From Sorangium aterium (lineage in GTDB: Bacteria; Myxococcota_A; Polyangia; Polyangiales; Polyangiaceae): a DNA stretch of 64,000 bases. The stretch is from contig NZ_JAQNDK010000003.1 of NCBI RefSeq assembly GCF_028368935.1, positions 744,001-808,000 on the forward strand, given 5' to 3'. Below the pieces are notes generated by a model. The model did not search any database, was not told the DNA's origin, and saw nothing but the letters and a program-made list of their open reading frames with translations. The position numbers were made by a program, and so were the translations under genes. Below are positions 45,001 to 55,308 of this stretch, piece by piece (position 1 is the stretch's first letter; each line of letters begins with the position of its first letter).

Positions 45001-45411
45001 CTACCAGTCCGCCTCGATCACCCCTCCGGTGTACTGCGTGCTGGTCGGCGTGTACTGGTGCACCTCGAACTTGTTGCCGTCGGGGTCCGCCAGCCAGATC
45101 TGGTACGTGTTGTCACAGCCGAGCTTCTTCTCGGTGAACGGGACGCCGCGGCTCTTCAGCGTCGCCGTCACGGCGTCCATGTCGTCGGTCTCGAGGCAGA
45201 AGTGGGCGATCCCGGTATTGACCACCTCGCCGAGGTTCCGGTCCTCGAACATCTCCATATAGTTGCCGTCGGCGATCTCGAGGTACGCGCCGAACGGCGC
45301 GCCTTCTCGGGTGAAGTGGAACTTGGTGGCGAACCCGAGCTTGCCGTAGAAGTCGACCGAGCGCTGCAGATCTCTCACGTTGAGACAGACGTGCGCGATG
45401 CGTTTGAACAT
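45001..45411 (-). CDS. Glyoxalase-fold (VOC) metalloprotein
   Basis: This 136-residue protein is a single vicinal-oxygen-chelate unit pair. All four metal positions of glyoxalase I can be assigned: His in RIAHVCLNV, Glu in AYLEIADG, His in GIAHFCLE, and Glu in NKFEVHQY. DPDGNKFEVHQYTP is the classic end motif. It could act on methylglyoxal-glutathione or on another small molecule; many VOC enzymes have unrelated substrates, so the exact activity is open. GGAGG lies 6 bases before ATG 45411. It diverges from the nitric oxide reductase gene. Confidence 0.85.
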   Translation of the reverse strand: MFKRIAHVCLNVRDLQRSVDFYGKLGFATKFHFTREGAPFGAYLEIADGNYMEMFEDRNLGEVVNTGIAHFCLETDDMDAVTATLKSRGVPFTEKKLGCDNTYQIWLADPDGNKFEVHQYTPTSTQYTGGVIEADW

Positions 45412-45827
45412 GGGGAGGGCCTCCGCGACGGCGCCGGGGTAGGGGAGCGGCGCGCGTGGCCGAGGATACCCCAGCCGGAGGCCTCGGCGCGACGGTAGGC
45501 CCAGGCTCGTGCCCGGCGCCCGCGCCGCCGCCCGCCGGCGAGCGGCGGCGCCCAGGCCGAGCCGCTCGGCGCTGGGCTCGCGCGCGCCGCCGCGGTCTCC
45601 GGCGCGACGCGTCCTGGCCTCGCTCTGGCAGAGGAGGTCGAGCCGCGGGTGCGCCTTCGTGCAAACGGTGCGCCCCCCGCCTCCGGCGCATGGCCGCGCG
45701 CCGCGAAAACAAGGGGGCACGCGCGAGGCACGGCGCCTGCTTCATGGCCGGCGTCACGGCCGGAGCTCCCGATGTCGCGCCGCGGAGGCGCGGGCGCGCC
45801 GGGGCTCACGCGAACAACGAGGTCGCT
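45412..45827. other. Divergent region before the nitric oxide reductase gene
   Basis: This 416-base region between the VOC and norB genes contains no gene. No clear FNR/DNR (TTGAT-N4-ATCAA) box was seen. ATGCAT overlaps the norB start codon and resembles only one half of an NsrR site, so regulation by nitric oxide cannot be claimed. Confidence 0.35.
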
Positions 45828-48143
45828 ATGCATAACCTACGACGACTCTGGCTGGCGCTCGCCGCCGTCATCACCGCTGGATTCTTGATACTCGGCTTCA
45901 CGGGCCGGGAGGTGTACCGCAAGGCCCCGCCGATCCCCGAGCGGGTGGAGACGCCGTCCGGCCGGGTGCTGCTCACGAAGGACGACATCCTGGACGGGCA
46001 GCTGGTCTATCAGAGCATCGGCGGACAGCAGGTCGGCAGCGTCTGGGGGCACGGCGCTTACCAGGCGCCGGACTGGTCGGCGGACTGGCTCCATCGCGAG
46101 GCCGAGGCGCAGCTCGCGCTCTGGAGCCAGCGAGAGCACGGCGCGCCGTTCGCGTCGCTCCCGGACGAGGCGCAGGCCGCGCTCAAGGCGCGGCTCCAGC
46201 GGACGATGCGCCACAACGGCTACGACGCCGCGACCGGCGCGCTCACGGTCCCCGAGGATCGCGCGCTGGCCATCGAGGAGACCGCGGCGCACTACCGCGC
46301 GCTCTTCGGCGACGAGCCGAGCCTCGCCGGCCTGCGCGAGAGCTACGCGCTGCACACGGCCGCGGTCCCCGACGCCGGGCGGCGCGACAAGCTGACGGCG
46401 TTCTTCTTCTGGACCTCGTGGGCCGCGGCCGCGGAGCGCCCCGGCACCGGCGCCAGCTACACGAACAACTGGCCTCACGAGCCGCTCGTCGGCAACGTCC
46501 CCACGAGCGCCAACGTGATCTGGTCGATCGTGAGCATCGTCCTGCTGCTCGCCGGGATCGGCGCGCTCGTCTGGTACCACGCGTTCCGCCGCGGCGAGGA
46601 GCCGTCCGACCCTGCGCCGGCGCGCGATCCGCTCGCGGGGTGGGTGCTCACCCCGTCGATGCGGGCCGTCGGGAAGTACTGCGTCGTGGTGGTCGCGCTG
46701 CTCGTGCTCCAGGTCACGCTCGGCGTGCTGACCGCGCACTACACCGTCGAGGGGAACGAGGTCTTCGGGCTGCCGCTCGGGGAGATCCTGCCGTACGCGG
46801 TGACGCGCACCTGGCACGTCCAGCTCGGCGTCTTCTGGATCGCGACCGCGTTCCTCGCGACGGGGCTGTTCCTCGCGCCGGCGGTGGGCGGGCGTGAGCC
46901 GACGGGGCAGCGGCTCGGCGTGAACGTCCTCTTCGGGGCGCTCGTCCTCGTGGTCTTCGGCTCGCTCGCGGGAGAGTGGCTGGCGATCAAGCAGCGCTTC
47001 TCGCTCGAGACCTCGTTCTGGTTCGGGCACCAGGGGTACGAGTACGTCGACCTCGGCCGCGCCTTCCAGATAGCGCTCTTCGGCGGGCTCGCGCTCTGGC
47101 TCTTCCTGATGCTGCGCGCGCTCTGGCCCGCGCTCGCCCGGCGCGACATGAGCCGGCACATCGTGCTGCTCTTCACCGGCGCCACGGTCGCCATCGGGAT
47201 GTTCTACGGCGTGGGGCTCTTCTACGGCGCGAAGACGCACCTGTCGGTCATGGAGTACTGGCGCTGGTGGGTCGTCCACCTCTGGGTCGAGGGGTTCATG
47301 GAGGTGTTCGCCACCGCGGCGATCGCGTTCCTGTTCACCCGGCTCGGCCTCGTGCGTCCGGACAGCGCGGCGCGGGCGGCGATCCTGTCGACCTGCATCT
47401 TCCTCATCTCGGGCATCCCCGGCACGTTCCACCACCTCTACTTCAGCGGCACGCCGGTCTCGGTGATGGCGGTCGGCGCGAGCTTCAGCGCCCTCGAGGT
47501 GGTGCCGCTCGTCCTCGTCGGGATGGAGGCGCACGAGACCTGGCAGATGCAGCACCGGAGCGGGTGGATGCAGGCCTACCGCTGGCCCATCCAGTTCTTC
47601 GTCGCCGTCGCGTTCTGGAACTTCGTGGGCGCGGGCGTGTTCGGCTTCCTCATCAACCCGCCGATCGCCCTCTATTACATGCAGGGCCTCAACACGACGC
47701 CCGTGCACGCGCACGCCGCGCTCTTCGGCGTCTACGGGCTGTTGTCCCTCGGCCTCGTGCTGGTGATGCTCCGCCGCCTGCGCCCCGACGCGGTGTGGAA
47801 CGAGGCGCGGCTCCGGGTGGCGTTCTGGGGGATGAATGGCGGCCTCGGCCTCATGATCCTCCTGAGCCTGCTGCCGATCGGGCTCGCGCAGGCGTGGGCC
47901 AGCGTCGAGCGCGGGCTGTGGTATGCGCGGAGCGCGGAGTTCCTGCAGCAGCCGGTCCTCGAGGCGCTGCGCTGGATGCGGTTCGTCGGAGACAGCCTGT
48001 TCATCGTCGGCGTCGCGGCCTTCGTGGCGTTCGTCGCGGGGGTCTTCACCCGGCGGCCCGCGGGCGCAGCCTCGGCGAAGCCGGCGGCCGGCGAGGTGTC
48101 AGGGATGGCCACGCCCGCGGCGAGCGGCGCGCCGGCGACCTGA
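45828..48143 (+). CDS. norB: Quinol-dependent nitric oxide reductase
   Basis: The enzyme reduces NO to N2O with electrons from quinol in the inner membrane. The 771-residue protein matches the single-chain qNOR form: an N-terminal anchor, a NorC-like periplasmic domain without a heme c site (about 35-225, QLVYQSIGGQQVGSVWGHGAY), and a 12-helix heme-copper-oxidase-like core. Metal ligands are visible: TWHVQLGVFW (heme b), VVHLWVEGFMEVF, the tandem His of the FeB site in PGTFHHLYFSG, and TPVHAHAALFGVYG. GAGG lies 7 bases before ATG. No nitrite reductase or nor accessory gene is nearby, which suggests NO detoxification more than denitrification. Confidence 0.92.
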   Translation: MHNLRRLWLALAAVITAGFLILGFTGREVYRKAPPIPERVETPSGRVLLTKDDILDGQLVYQSIGGQQVGSVWGHGAYQAPDWSADWLHREAEAQLALWSQREHGAPFASLPDEAQAALKARLQRTMRHNGYDAATGALTVPEDRALAIEETAAHYRALFGDEPSLAGLRESYALHTAAVPDAGRRDKLTAFFFWTSWAAAAERPGTGASYTNNWPHEPLVGNVPTSANVIWSIVSIVLLLAGIGALVWYHAFRRGEEPSDPAPARDPLAGWVLTPSMRAVGKYCVVVVALLVLQVTLGVLTAHYTVEGNEVFGLPLGEILPYAVTRTWHVQLGVFWIATAFLATGLFLAPAVGGREPTGQRLGVNVLFGALVLVVFGSLAGEWLAIKQRFSLETSFWFGHQGYEYVDLGRAFQIALFGGLALWLFLMLRALWPALARRDMSRHIVLLFTGATVAIGMFYGVGLFYGAKTHLSVMEYWRWWVVHLWVEGFMEVFATAAIAFLFTRLGLVRPDSAARAAILSTCIFLISGIPGTFHHLYFSGTPVSVMAVGASFSALEVVPLVLVGMEAHETWQMQHRSGWMQAYRWPIQFFVAVAFWNFVGAGVFGFLINPPIALYYMQGLNTTPVHAHAALFGVYGLLSLGLVLVMLRRLRPDAVWNEARLRVAFWGMNGGLGLMILLSLLPIGLAQAWASVERGLWYARSAEFLQQPVLEALRWMRFVGDSLFIVGVAAFVAFVAGVFTRRPAGAASAKPAAGEVSGMATPAASGAPAT

Positions 48144-48297
48144 TGCACCCGCGCGCCAGCGCCCGTCAGCTCGCTGGCGCGCCTCCTCGCCGCCGCGCGG
48201 CGCCCCGAAATGTGCTCGTGGCGCCGAGCTCAGCCGTGAACCGCCACGCTATGCTCGGGTCCTGGAGCGCCACGGCGCTCGCCCCCGGGAACCCAGC

Positions 48298-49784
<1,487 letters not shown>

Positions 49785-49788
<4 letters not shown>

Positions 49789-50177
49789 TCTACACAGGGC
49801 GCTTCGACAGGGTAGTTGGTACCCGTCCATACCGCCGCGTCGGGGACGTAGTAGCCATTGTCGAGCTTGTACCAGAGGTTGTTGCCATTCACATAATCGC
49901 CTCTCGTGTGGCAGACGAGGCTGACCATGGCGCCGACCTGAACGGCCATGGCCACCGGGCCGTTGGCGTTGGGGGTGAAGCGCAGAAAGACACGCCGGAC
50001 AAAGACATTCGGCCCCGCATAGATGGGCGCCCGGGTGAGGGCGCTCGAGGCCTCTTCGACGATCTCCTCGTTCATCCCCGTCGCTTCGTCGCTCGATCCG
50101 GTTGCCGTCATGCAGCCCATGATCCCGGTCGTGGCCAATATCGCCAGCAGCGCCGTGTGTCTCCTGATGTACGTCAT
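49785..50177 (-). CDS. Small SH3-like exported lipoprotein
   Basis: This 130-residue predicted lipoprotein (LAILATTGIMGC) has a C-terminal half that looks like a bacterial SH3 domain: PVAMAVQVGAMVSLVC, NLWYKLDNGYYVPDAAV and a final disulfide-type Cys. SH3b domains usually bind peptidoglycan or cell-wall peptides. GGGGGA lies upstream of ATG 50177. Its TAG stop and the monooxygenase TAG stop share CTAG on opposite strands, so the two genes overlap tail to tail by 4 bases. An AT-rich -10-like patch (50275-50283) lies about 100 bases upstream. Confidence 0.75.
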
Positions 50178-50830
50178 GTCGTCCCCCGATGTGGTACTGG
50201 TGCAATCGAGTCGAGATGGGCGCAGGACCACGCAAGCGTCCTCTCGCGCCGGCGAGGCTACGCCGACGCTCATCATATAATATCCGGATCCGATCCGTCC
50301 ACATGCCGCGCACACACCCGGTCGGTCGCGACCCTCATCGTGTGATAGACCTCCGTGAAGTGGAGAATGGAATCGGGAAAGAGAGCTGAGGGCGGAGAGC
50401 CATGACGCCCGGCGGCGCCGCGTGAAATCTCGGCGTTCGAGGACAAGGTCGTCCAAGGCGCCATGCGCGAGATGCTGGAAGTTGCTGGATGCGCAGGTCG
50501 GTGTCGCGAGCGGAGCTCTGGCGCGGTCCCTGCCAGAAACACGACGCCCTGGCGGGGTCGCGCTGTGAAGGTGCTCGGGGCTTCCTCTGCGCAACAAGGA
50601 CGCGACGGGGCCTCTGCGCTACGCGGCGCTCGTCGCGCTGCTCTTCGCCGTGCGCATGGGGATGCGGCGGAAAAAATGAGGAGCAGGCGCGTCGGCGCAC
50701 CTCCAGCGCGCGCGCTTATGCTAACAACCGCGCCGGTCGTCCGAACGTGGGCGAGCTGGCCATGGACGACCGGAAGCGGCCATTTTCACGGCCGCCTCGA
50801 CGCGCGGGCCAGCGATGCATGGAGCTTTGG
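50178..50830. other. Divergent intergenic region with an AT-rich promoter patch
   Basis: This 653-base region between two lipoprotein genes has no convincing frame. ATATAATAT at 50275-50283 is the only strongly AT-rich spot and could be the -10 of the minus-strand SH3 lipoprotein gene; a weak -35-like TGGACG lies on that strand at suitable distance. Confidence 0.4.
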
Positions 50831-51703
50831 ATGAGGTACAACCTGTTCGTTGGATTGCTTGCCTTGCCCCTCCTGGGTTGCGGATCGGATCCTGCTGACG
50901 CTGACGACGCGGGCGCGACGACGACGGGCGCCACGACGAGCACGGGCTCCGCGGGGACGGGAGGTGGTGCGGGCGGGGAATCCCCGGGCTGCGCTCCGAC
51001 CGCGGCGCCGGACGTCACGGATGTCTCCGGCACCTGGGCGTACCGCGCCATCGGGTCGCAGCTCACGCAGGCGCAGGGGCTCCCGCCGTTCCAGACGCGC
51101 ATCGTCAGCGTGATGCTCATCACGCAGCAGCAGAATGGAGACGCCATCTCCTTGCAGGGCACATATTGCGACCATTACACCGAGGACCCGGACGCGATCG
51201 TGCACGCCGTCATCCCGGACAGCTTCCGCGGGGCGCTCGCGCCGGTGACCCGCGAGGGCACGTTCGCGGCGGGCGAAGGGGGGCTCCGCTACGAGCTCGG
51301 GCCCCTCCACGAGGTGATCGGCGCGGCGCTCGACGACCCGACGCAGGACGAGCTACCCACGGATCCGGCGGACGCTCGCGTCGTCGATCAGGACGAGGAT
51401 GGACACCCGGGCATGACGGTTCAGCTCCAGGGGCTCATCGACGGGTCGGTGTATGTGGCCGAGCGGGCGCGGACCGAGCTCGACGGCGTTGCGGTCGCGA
51501 CCGATCGCATCGAGGGTCGACTCGGGTTCGTGTCGGAGCAGAGCGTGCTCGAGACGGATCCTGCGAGCCTCAAGGCGACCATGGCCGCCTCGAGGACGTA
51601 TCCCGATCCGGAGGAGTGCAACAGCACCTTCGTGATGGTCCGCACACCAGACGACGCGGACTGCGCCTGGATCAAGGAAAGGGCCGACACGCTCTTCCAG
51701 TAA
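50831..51703 (+). CDS. Exported lipoprotein of unknown function
   Basis: The 290-residue predicted lipoprotein (MRYNLFVGLLALPLLGC) has a short Thr/Gly/Ala linker (about 20-50) and a beta-rich domain. It opens with DVSGTWAYRAIGSQ, a lipocalin-like GxW start common in small binding proteins. Four cysteines in the mature part could form disulfides. DARVVDQDEDGHPGMTVQLQG contains an acidic loop that could bind calcium. No enzyme motif was seen. GGAG 5 bases before ATG 50831 favours this start over ATG 50819. It stands convergent with the barrel protein gene. Confidence 0.68.
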   Translation: MRYNLFVGLLALPLLGCGSDPADADDAGATTTGATTSTGSAGTGGGAGGESPGCAPTAAPDVTDVSGTWAYRAIGSQLTQAQGLPPFQTRIVSVMLITQQQNGDAISLQGTYCDHYTEDPDAIVHAVIPDSFRGALAPVTREGTFAAGEGGLRYELGPLHEVIGAALDDPTQDELPTDPADARVVDQDEDGHPGMTVQLQGLIDGSVYVAERARTELDGVAVATDRIEGRLGFVSEQSVLETDPASLKATMAASRTYPDPEECNSTFVMVRTPDDADCAWIKERADTLFQ

Positions 51704-51791
51704 AGCCCCTCCCGGCGGTCGCGGCGCGCCGCGTGACCCAGCGCCGCCGGGTCACCGATCCATCAAGAGGACGCCGGCTTCGCTGTGTGGC

Positions 51792-53312
51792 TCACTCGGG
51801 CAGCCGCAGGACGAAGCCGGCGCCGGCCAGCCATCCGCCGCTCGAGAAGCCGGGATAACCCGGGTTGTTCGTCTGCAGCCCCTCGACACCGTCGAGCGGC
51901 TCACCGCTCACGATGTCGACCAGGTTGTCGGGGACCTCGTCGAACACGGGGTTCCTGGCGGACGGGCTCTTCGACACCTCCCGCGGCACGAGCAGCTGGC
52001 CGTGCAGGAACGCTCCCACCCCGAAGTCGGCGCCGAAGAGCGACACCGGCGTCTCGAACGAGGCGGCGACCGCGAGGCGCGCGTTGTCGACGTGGTTGGT
52101 CCTGCCGGTCTGGTCCGGCACCGGAGACGGCGTGAAGGCCACGTCGGCAGAGAGCCTGCGGCTCCCCAGCACGACCGCGCCGCCGAGCCCCACGGACACA
52201 GTGCTCGACCACGGGTCCGGCGGGGCCTCGGCGTGCCGATCGCGGTACTCCGACCACCGCGTCAGGAGCGCGTGCCCGCCGATCTCCCAGGCGGGCAGCG
52301 CCGGGCCCTTCGAGCGCGCGGCGCGCTCGCCCCCTCGGTCTCCGCTCGGCGGGCCCGTGACCGAGGCCCCGACGCTGACGCGCGTCGGCTGGTGGCCGAG
52401 CGTCAAGCGATAGGCCTGCGGGACCGAGCTCTCGCCCTCCGGATAGGTGGTGTTCCAGAAGCGGATCCTGTTCTCACCGTCGGTGTCCGACGCCGAGGCG
52501 AGGTGGAGCGTGGCCGAGAGGCGCAGCCAGGGGGCTGGGCTGGTCGCGAAGGCGAAGTAAGGAGCGAAGACGCTCTCGACCTCCACGTCGGGGTTGATGA
52601 GGGCGGTCCGCTGGTCGCTCGCGTCGGGCACGTGGACGGCGGTCCGCGCGCTGGTGCCGATCGTGACGTCGACCCCCGCCCCCACGGATAACCAGCGGGT
52701 GATCCGGCCCGCCATCGACACGGCCAGGCTGGTGACCGACAAGCGATCTCCCAGCAGCTCGAACTCCAGCCGATTCGAGAAGTACTGCGCGCGCTCGTCG
52801 GCGAAGAAGGCCCGCTGCTCCTGGAAGCTCCTGAGCGGCAGCAGGGCGTAGAAGCCCAGGACGAGGCGGTCCTCGTAGAGCGGCCTCACGAACCCGAGGG
52901 TCGCGTACGTGTTGGTCTGCCGGTCGCGCGTGTCAGCCCGCGGGCTCGGGAGCTTCGACCCCGGCATGGGCCGGTGGGTGAGCCGTGAGGTCGAGCCGTC
53001 CGGATTCCGGATCTGGCCATCGTACACCGACTCGGGCACGTCGACGCCCGGAGGGCGCGCGGCGAGGGTGATGTCGCCGTGCGTGACGAGCACGAAGAAG
53101 CCCGCTTGCGTCGTCGCCGCCGCGTACGGCAGGAGCGCCGGGTTGAAGAACGCGGCCTCGGGTCCCCGCGCGAGCGCCCGTGCGTTCAGCCCGTTGGCGC
53201 TCGTGGGAGCGCCGGTGATCTCCAGCGCGCCCGACGCGCGGACGGCCTCGGCATGGAGGAGCAAGGCGGACGCCAGCGCGAACGGCGCGGCGACGCAGAT
53301 TTTGTGCGGCAT
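51792..53312 (-). CDS. Outer-membrane beta-barrel protein (FadL/OMPP1-like)
   Basis: The 506-residue protein has a signal peptide (ALASALLLHAEAVRAS) and the N-terminal LNARALARGPEAAFFNPALLPY motif typical of FadL/OmpP1-type transporters, where NPA follows the hatch. The rest alternates amphipathic strands (GLGGAVVLGSRRLSADVAFTP), ending in LRLPE with an SGGWLAGAGFVL strand. FadL proteins let hydrophobic compounds cross the outer membrane. A Gly/Arg/Ser-rich loop (near 335-350, DRGGERAARSKG) is unusual. The start at ATG 53312 lies directly before the signal peptide. It is 122 bases downstream of the fibro-slime gene on the same strand. Confidence 0.75.
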   Translation of the reverse strand: MPHKICVAAPFALASALLLHAEAVRASGALEITGAPTSANGLNARALARGPEAAFFNPALLPYAAATTQAGFFVLVTHGDITLAARPPGVDVPESVYDGQIRNPDGSTSRLTHRPMPGSKLPSPRADTRDRQTNTYATLGFVRPLYEDRLVLGFYALLPLRSFQEQRAFFADERAQYFSNRLEFELLGDRLSVTSLAVSMAGRITRWLSVGAGVDVTIGTSARTAVHVPDASDQRTALINPDVEVESVFAPYFAFATSPAPWLRLSATLHLASASDTDGENRIRFWNTTYPEGESSVPQAYRLTLGHQPTRVSVGASVTGPPSGDRGGERAARSKGPALPAWEIGGHALLTRWSEYRDRHAEAPPDPWSSTVSVGLGGAVVLGSRRLSADVAFTPSPVPDQTGRTNHVDNARLAVAASFETPVSLFGADFGVGAFLHGQLLVPREVSKSPSARNPVFDEVPDNLVDIVSGEPLDGVEGLQTNNPGYPGFSSGGWLAGAGFVLRLPE

Positions 53313-53434
53313 AGGCGATCGAGGCGCGGGAGTCTGCCGGAAGGTCGGCCGCGAGGTCAAGCCGTGAGACGAGCAATGGCCCCTCTGGCCGCTCGCGCGG
53401 CTGAGCCTCGAGGCGCACGTGAGCGCGCTCGGCG

Positions 53435-54331
53435 CTACCTCAGGATCGGGGCGCAGTTCGTGAACTTGAACGACGTCATGATCGTGAAGCTCGACCCTCC
53501 GCCCCGGCGCTCCGCGTAGAAGAAGTCGAGCGGATACTGCTTGCCGGGCTCGATGCCGAGCTCCTCGGCGTTCGCGTCGAGATCGAGCTGCGCCGGGGTC
53601 GAGACGTGGAGCCCGCCGAGGTCGATCGCGAGGCGCCTGTTGATGAACACCCAGAGATCGTCGTCACCGACGAACATGAAGACACCGCCGGGCCGGTACT
53701 CGAACGTCATGTGGAGCTCGTAGGTGAAGCCGTAGTTGTGCTCCCGCTGCTCGTTGCCCCACCCCTGATCGTCGATCGGGAAGAACTGCGGCGCCGCGAA
53801 TTCTCCGAGGCCGCGGTCGCTCAGCTCGAGAGGGACGTCGTACCGGATCCGTACGTTGACCGTGGGGTCGTCGTGATACCATTGATAAAACGCCTCGGGC
53901 CCGGTCGTCTGCTCCGTGCCGCCCTCATGGGCATAGACCGGCTTGTCGTCGGGGCCGAGCTCCGGCTTGACGATCCCTTTCAGGCCGTCGCCCACGAACG
54001 ACTCGAAATCGGGGTGCCCGCCGGGAGAGCCGGAGGCCTTGAAGTCGCGCACCAGCCCGGCGAGCTTCGGCTCGCAACGCTCGTCTCCGCCAGCGCCGGC
54101 GCTGCCTTGGGCGGAGCCGCCGCCGGCGCCGGGATCGAGGATGCCGGGGTCGTCACCGCCGGCGGTGGACGAGGACGAGGCGGGCGACGACGACGTCGTG
54201 GCGCCGAGGTCGCGACCGATGACGGCGATCTCGGTGGTGCACCCCGCGAGCGCCATGCCCGTCGAGAGAAGGAAGGCCAGGAATCGAGGGGTGCTCGCGC
54301 GGGTGGCCGCCGCGGGCTGTGCTAGCTTCAT
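53435..54331 (-). CDS. Fibro-slime domain lipoprotein
   Basis: This 298-residue predicted lipoprotein (STGMALAGC) has a Ser/Gly/Ala linker (about 45-85) and a fibro-slime domain (about 90-290), a PA14-related sugar-binding fold first named in slime-mould and Fibrobacter proteins. Signature parts are LVRDFKASGSPGGHPDFESF, YHDDPTVNVRI, FFPIDDQGWG, FMFVGDDDLWVFINRRLAID, LGGLHV and YPLDFFYAERRGGGS. The domain probably binds polysaccharide. AGGAGA 8 bases before ATG 54331 supports the start. With the barrel protein gene downstream it may form a small outer-surface operon. Confidence 0.82.
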   Translation of the reverse strand: MKLAQPAAATRASTPRFLAFLLSTGMALAGCTTEIAVIGRDLGATTSSSPASSSSTAGGDDPGILDPGAGGGSAQGSAGAGGDERCEPKLAGLVRDFKASGSPGGHPDFESFVGDGLKGIVKPELGPDDKPVYAHEGGTEQTTGPEAFYQWYHDDPTVNVRIRYDVPLELSDRGLGEFAAPQFFPIDDQGWGNEQREHNYGFTYELHMTFEYRPGGVFMFVGDDDLWVFINRRLAIDLGGLHVSTPAQLDLDANAEELGIEPGKQYPLDFFYAERRGGGSSFTIMTSFKFTNCAPILR

Positions 54332-54472
54332 CGAGATCGTCTCCTGCCGCATGGATGCCGCCGAGCTTGCCGATCCTTCAGGCAAAACCACGTGAACGCG
54401 TCGTTTCATGGGGCGCTGCCTGCAGGGGCCCTGCGTGGCCGCGATCGCTTCACGGACGCTCGCCGCGGAGCC

Positions 54473-55144
54473 TCAGCTCCAGTGTGCTGTCAACTCGAGG
54501 TGATCGTCGTTGTCGCCGCCGCCGGCGATGATGCGCTGGCGGACATGGTTGGCGCCGCCGATCACGAGGAGCTGCTCGCAGGAGCCGATGACTTCGGTCC
54601 ACATGTTCTCATCGAAGCCGTGGCAGTGGATCCAGAGAGCGCGGGTGAAGCCGCGGCGGGATTCGAGGACCCGGACGTGGCCGGCGGAGTAGTAGTTGGA
54701 GAAGACGCGCTGGCCGAGGGAGAAGAGGGTGGAAGGGGAGATGAGGCCAGCGATGACCTTGTAGATGCCGCTCATGTCGTCGTGGGTACACTGGCGGCCA
54801 ATCTGGTGGATGAGCTCTTTGCCTTCGCCGCTGGCGCGCCGGATGGCCTGGAACAGGTCCTTGTACCAGGCGATCGGGTACCAGCCGGTGGAGACGAGGC
54901 TGCCATAGCGGATGCCGTCGCGCAGCGGTTCACACATCGCATCGAGGCTGAGCTTCTGGACAGGCTCGCCGCGCAGCTTGCCAAAGCTCGCATAGACGGA
55001 GCGAAACGCCACCCCCTTGACCCTGGGTTCGTCGGTCATCCGATCGCGCGAGCCCCCTCGGCAATAAGGGTACCGCAACGCGCGGGGGTAGGCCAGATTG
55101 TTGCCCTTCTCACCGGCGTCGAAGAGTACAATCGTCTCCCACAT
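54473..55144 (-). CDS. Unknown cytoplasmic protein, possibly DUF2378-like
   Basis: The 223-residue product has no signal peptide or membrane segment. From residue 36 (MTDEPRVKGVAFRSV) its layout resembles the myxobacterial paralogous family DUF2378: an N-terminal VKG-F segment, a YP-x-x-WYKDLF helix, an IGRQ motif, and a C-terminal beta hairpin ending ELTAHWS. This likeness is weak. ATG 55039 is an alternative start. It is divergent from the giant hybrid kinase gene, with 164 bases between the chosen starts, so it might be a cytoplasmic partner of that sensor. No function can be given. Confidence 0.55.
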   Translation of the reverse strand: MWETIVLFDAGEKGNNLAYPRALRYPYCRGGSRDRMTDEPRVKGVAFRSVYASFGKLRGEPVQKLSLDAMCEPLRDGIRYGSLVSTGWYPIAWYKDLFQAIRRASGEGKELIHQIGRQCTHDDMSGIYKVIAGLISPSTLFSLGQRVFSNYYSAGHVRVLESRRGFTRALWIHCHGFDENMWTEVIGSCEQLLVIGGANHVRQRIIAGGGDNDDHLELTAHWS

Positions 55145-55308
55145 GTAGCAGCCCGAACCGTTCGATTTTCACGCCGCTTTCCCGCGGCCCGCCTTTTGGA
55201 TGGCCCCGCCTGACCGGGCCACCACCCTGGAGCGGAGTTCATGGGGGGCAGGCAGCCACAGCCATGGCCCCGAGCGACGTGGAGCGTCGCCACCTCAGGT
55301 CATCCCCC

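Noticed and set aside
50335-50834. Short overlapping frames before the 50831 lipoprotein
   Set aside because: They occur on both strands with no conserved features or ribosome sites.
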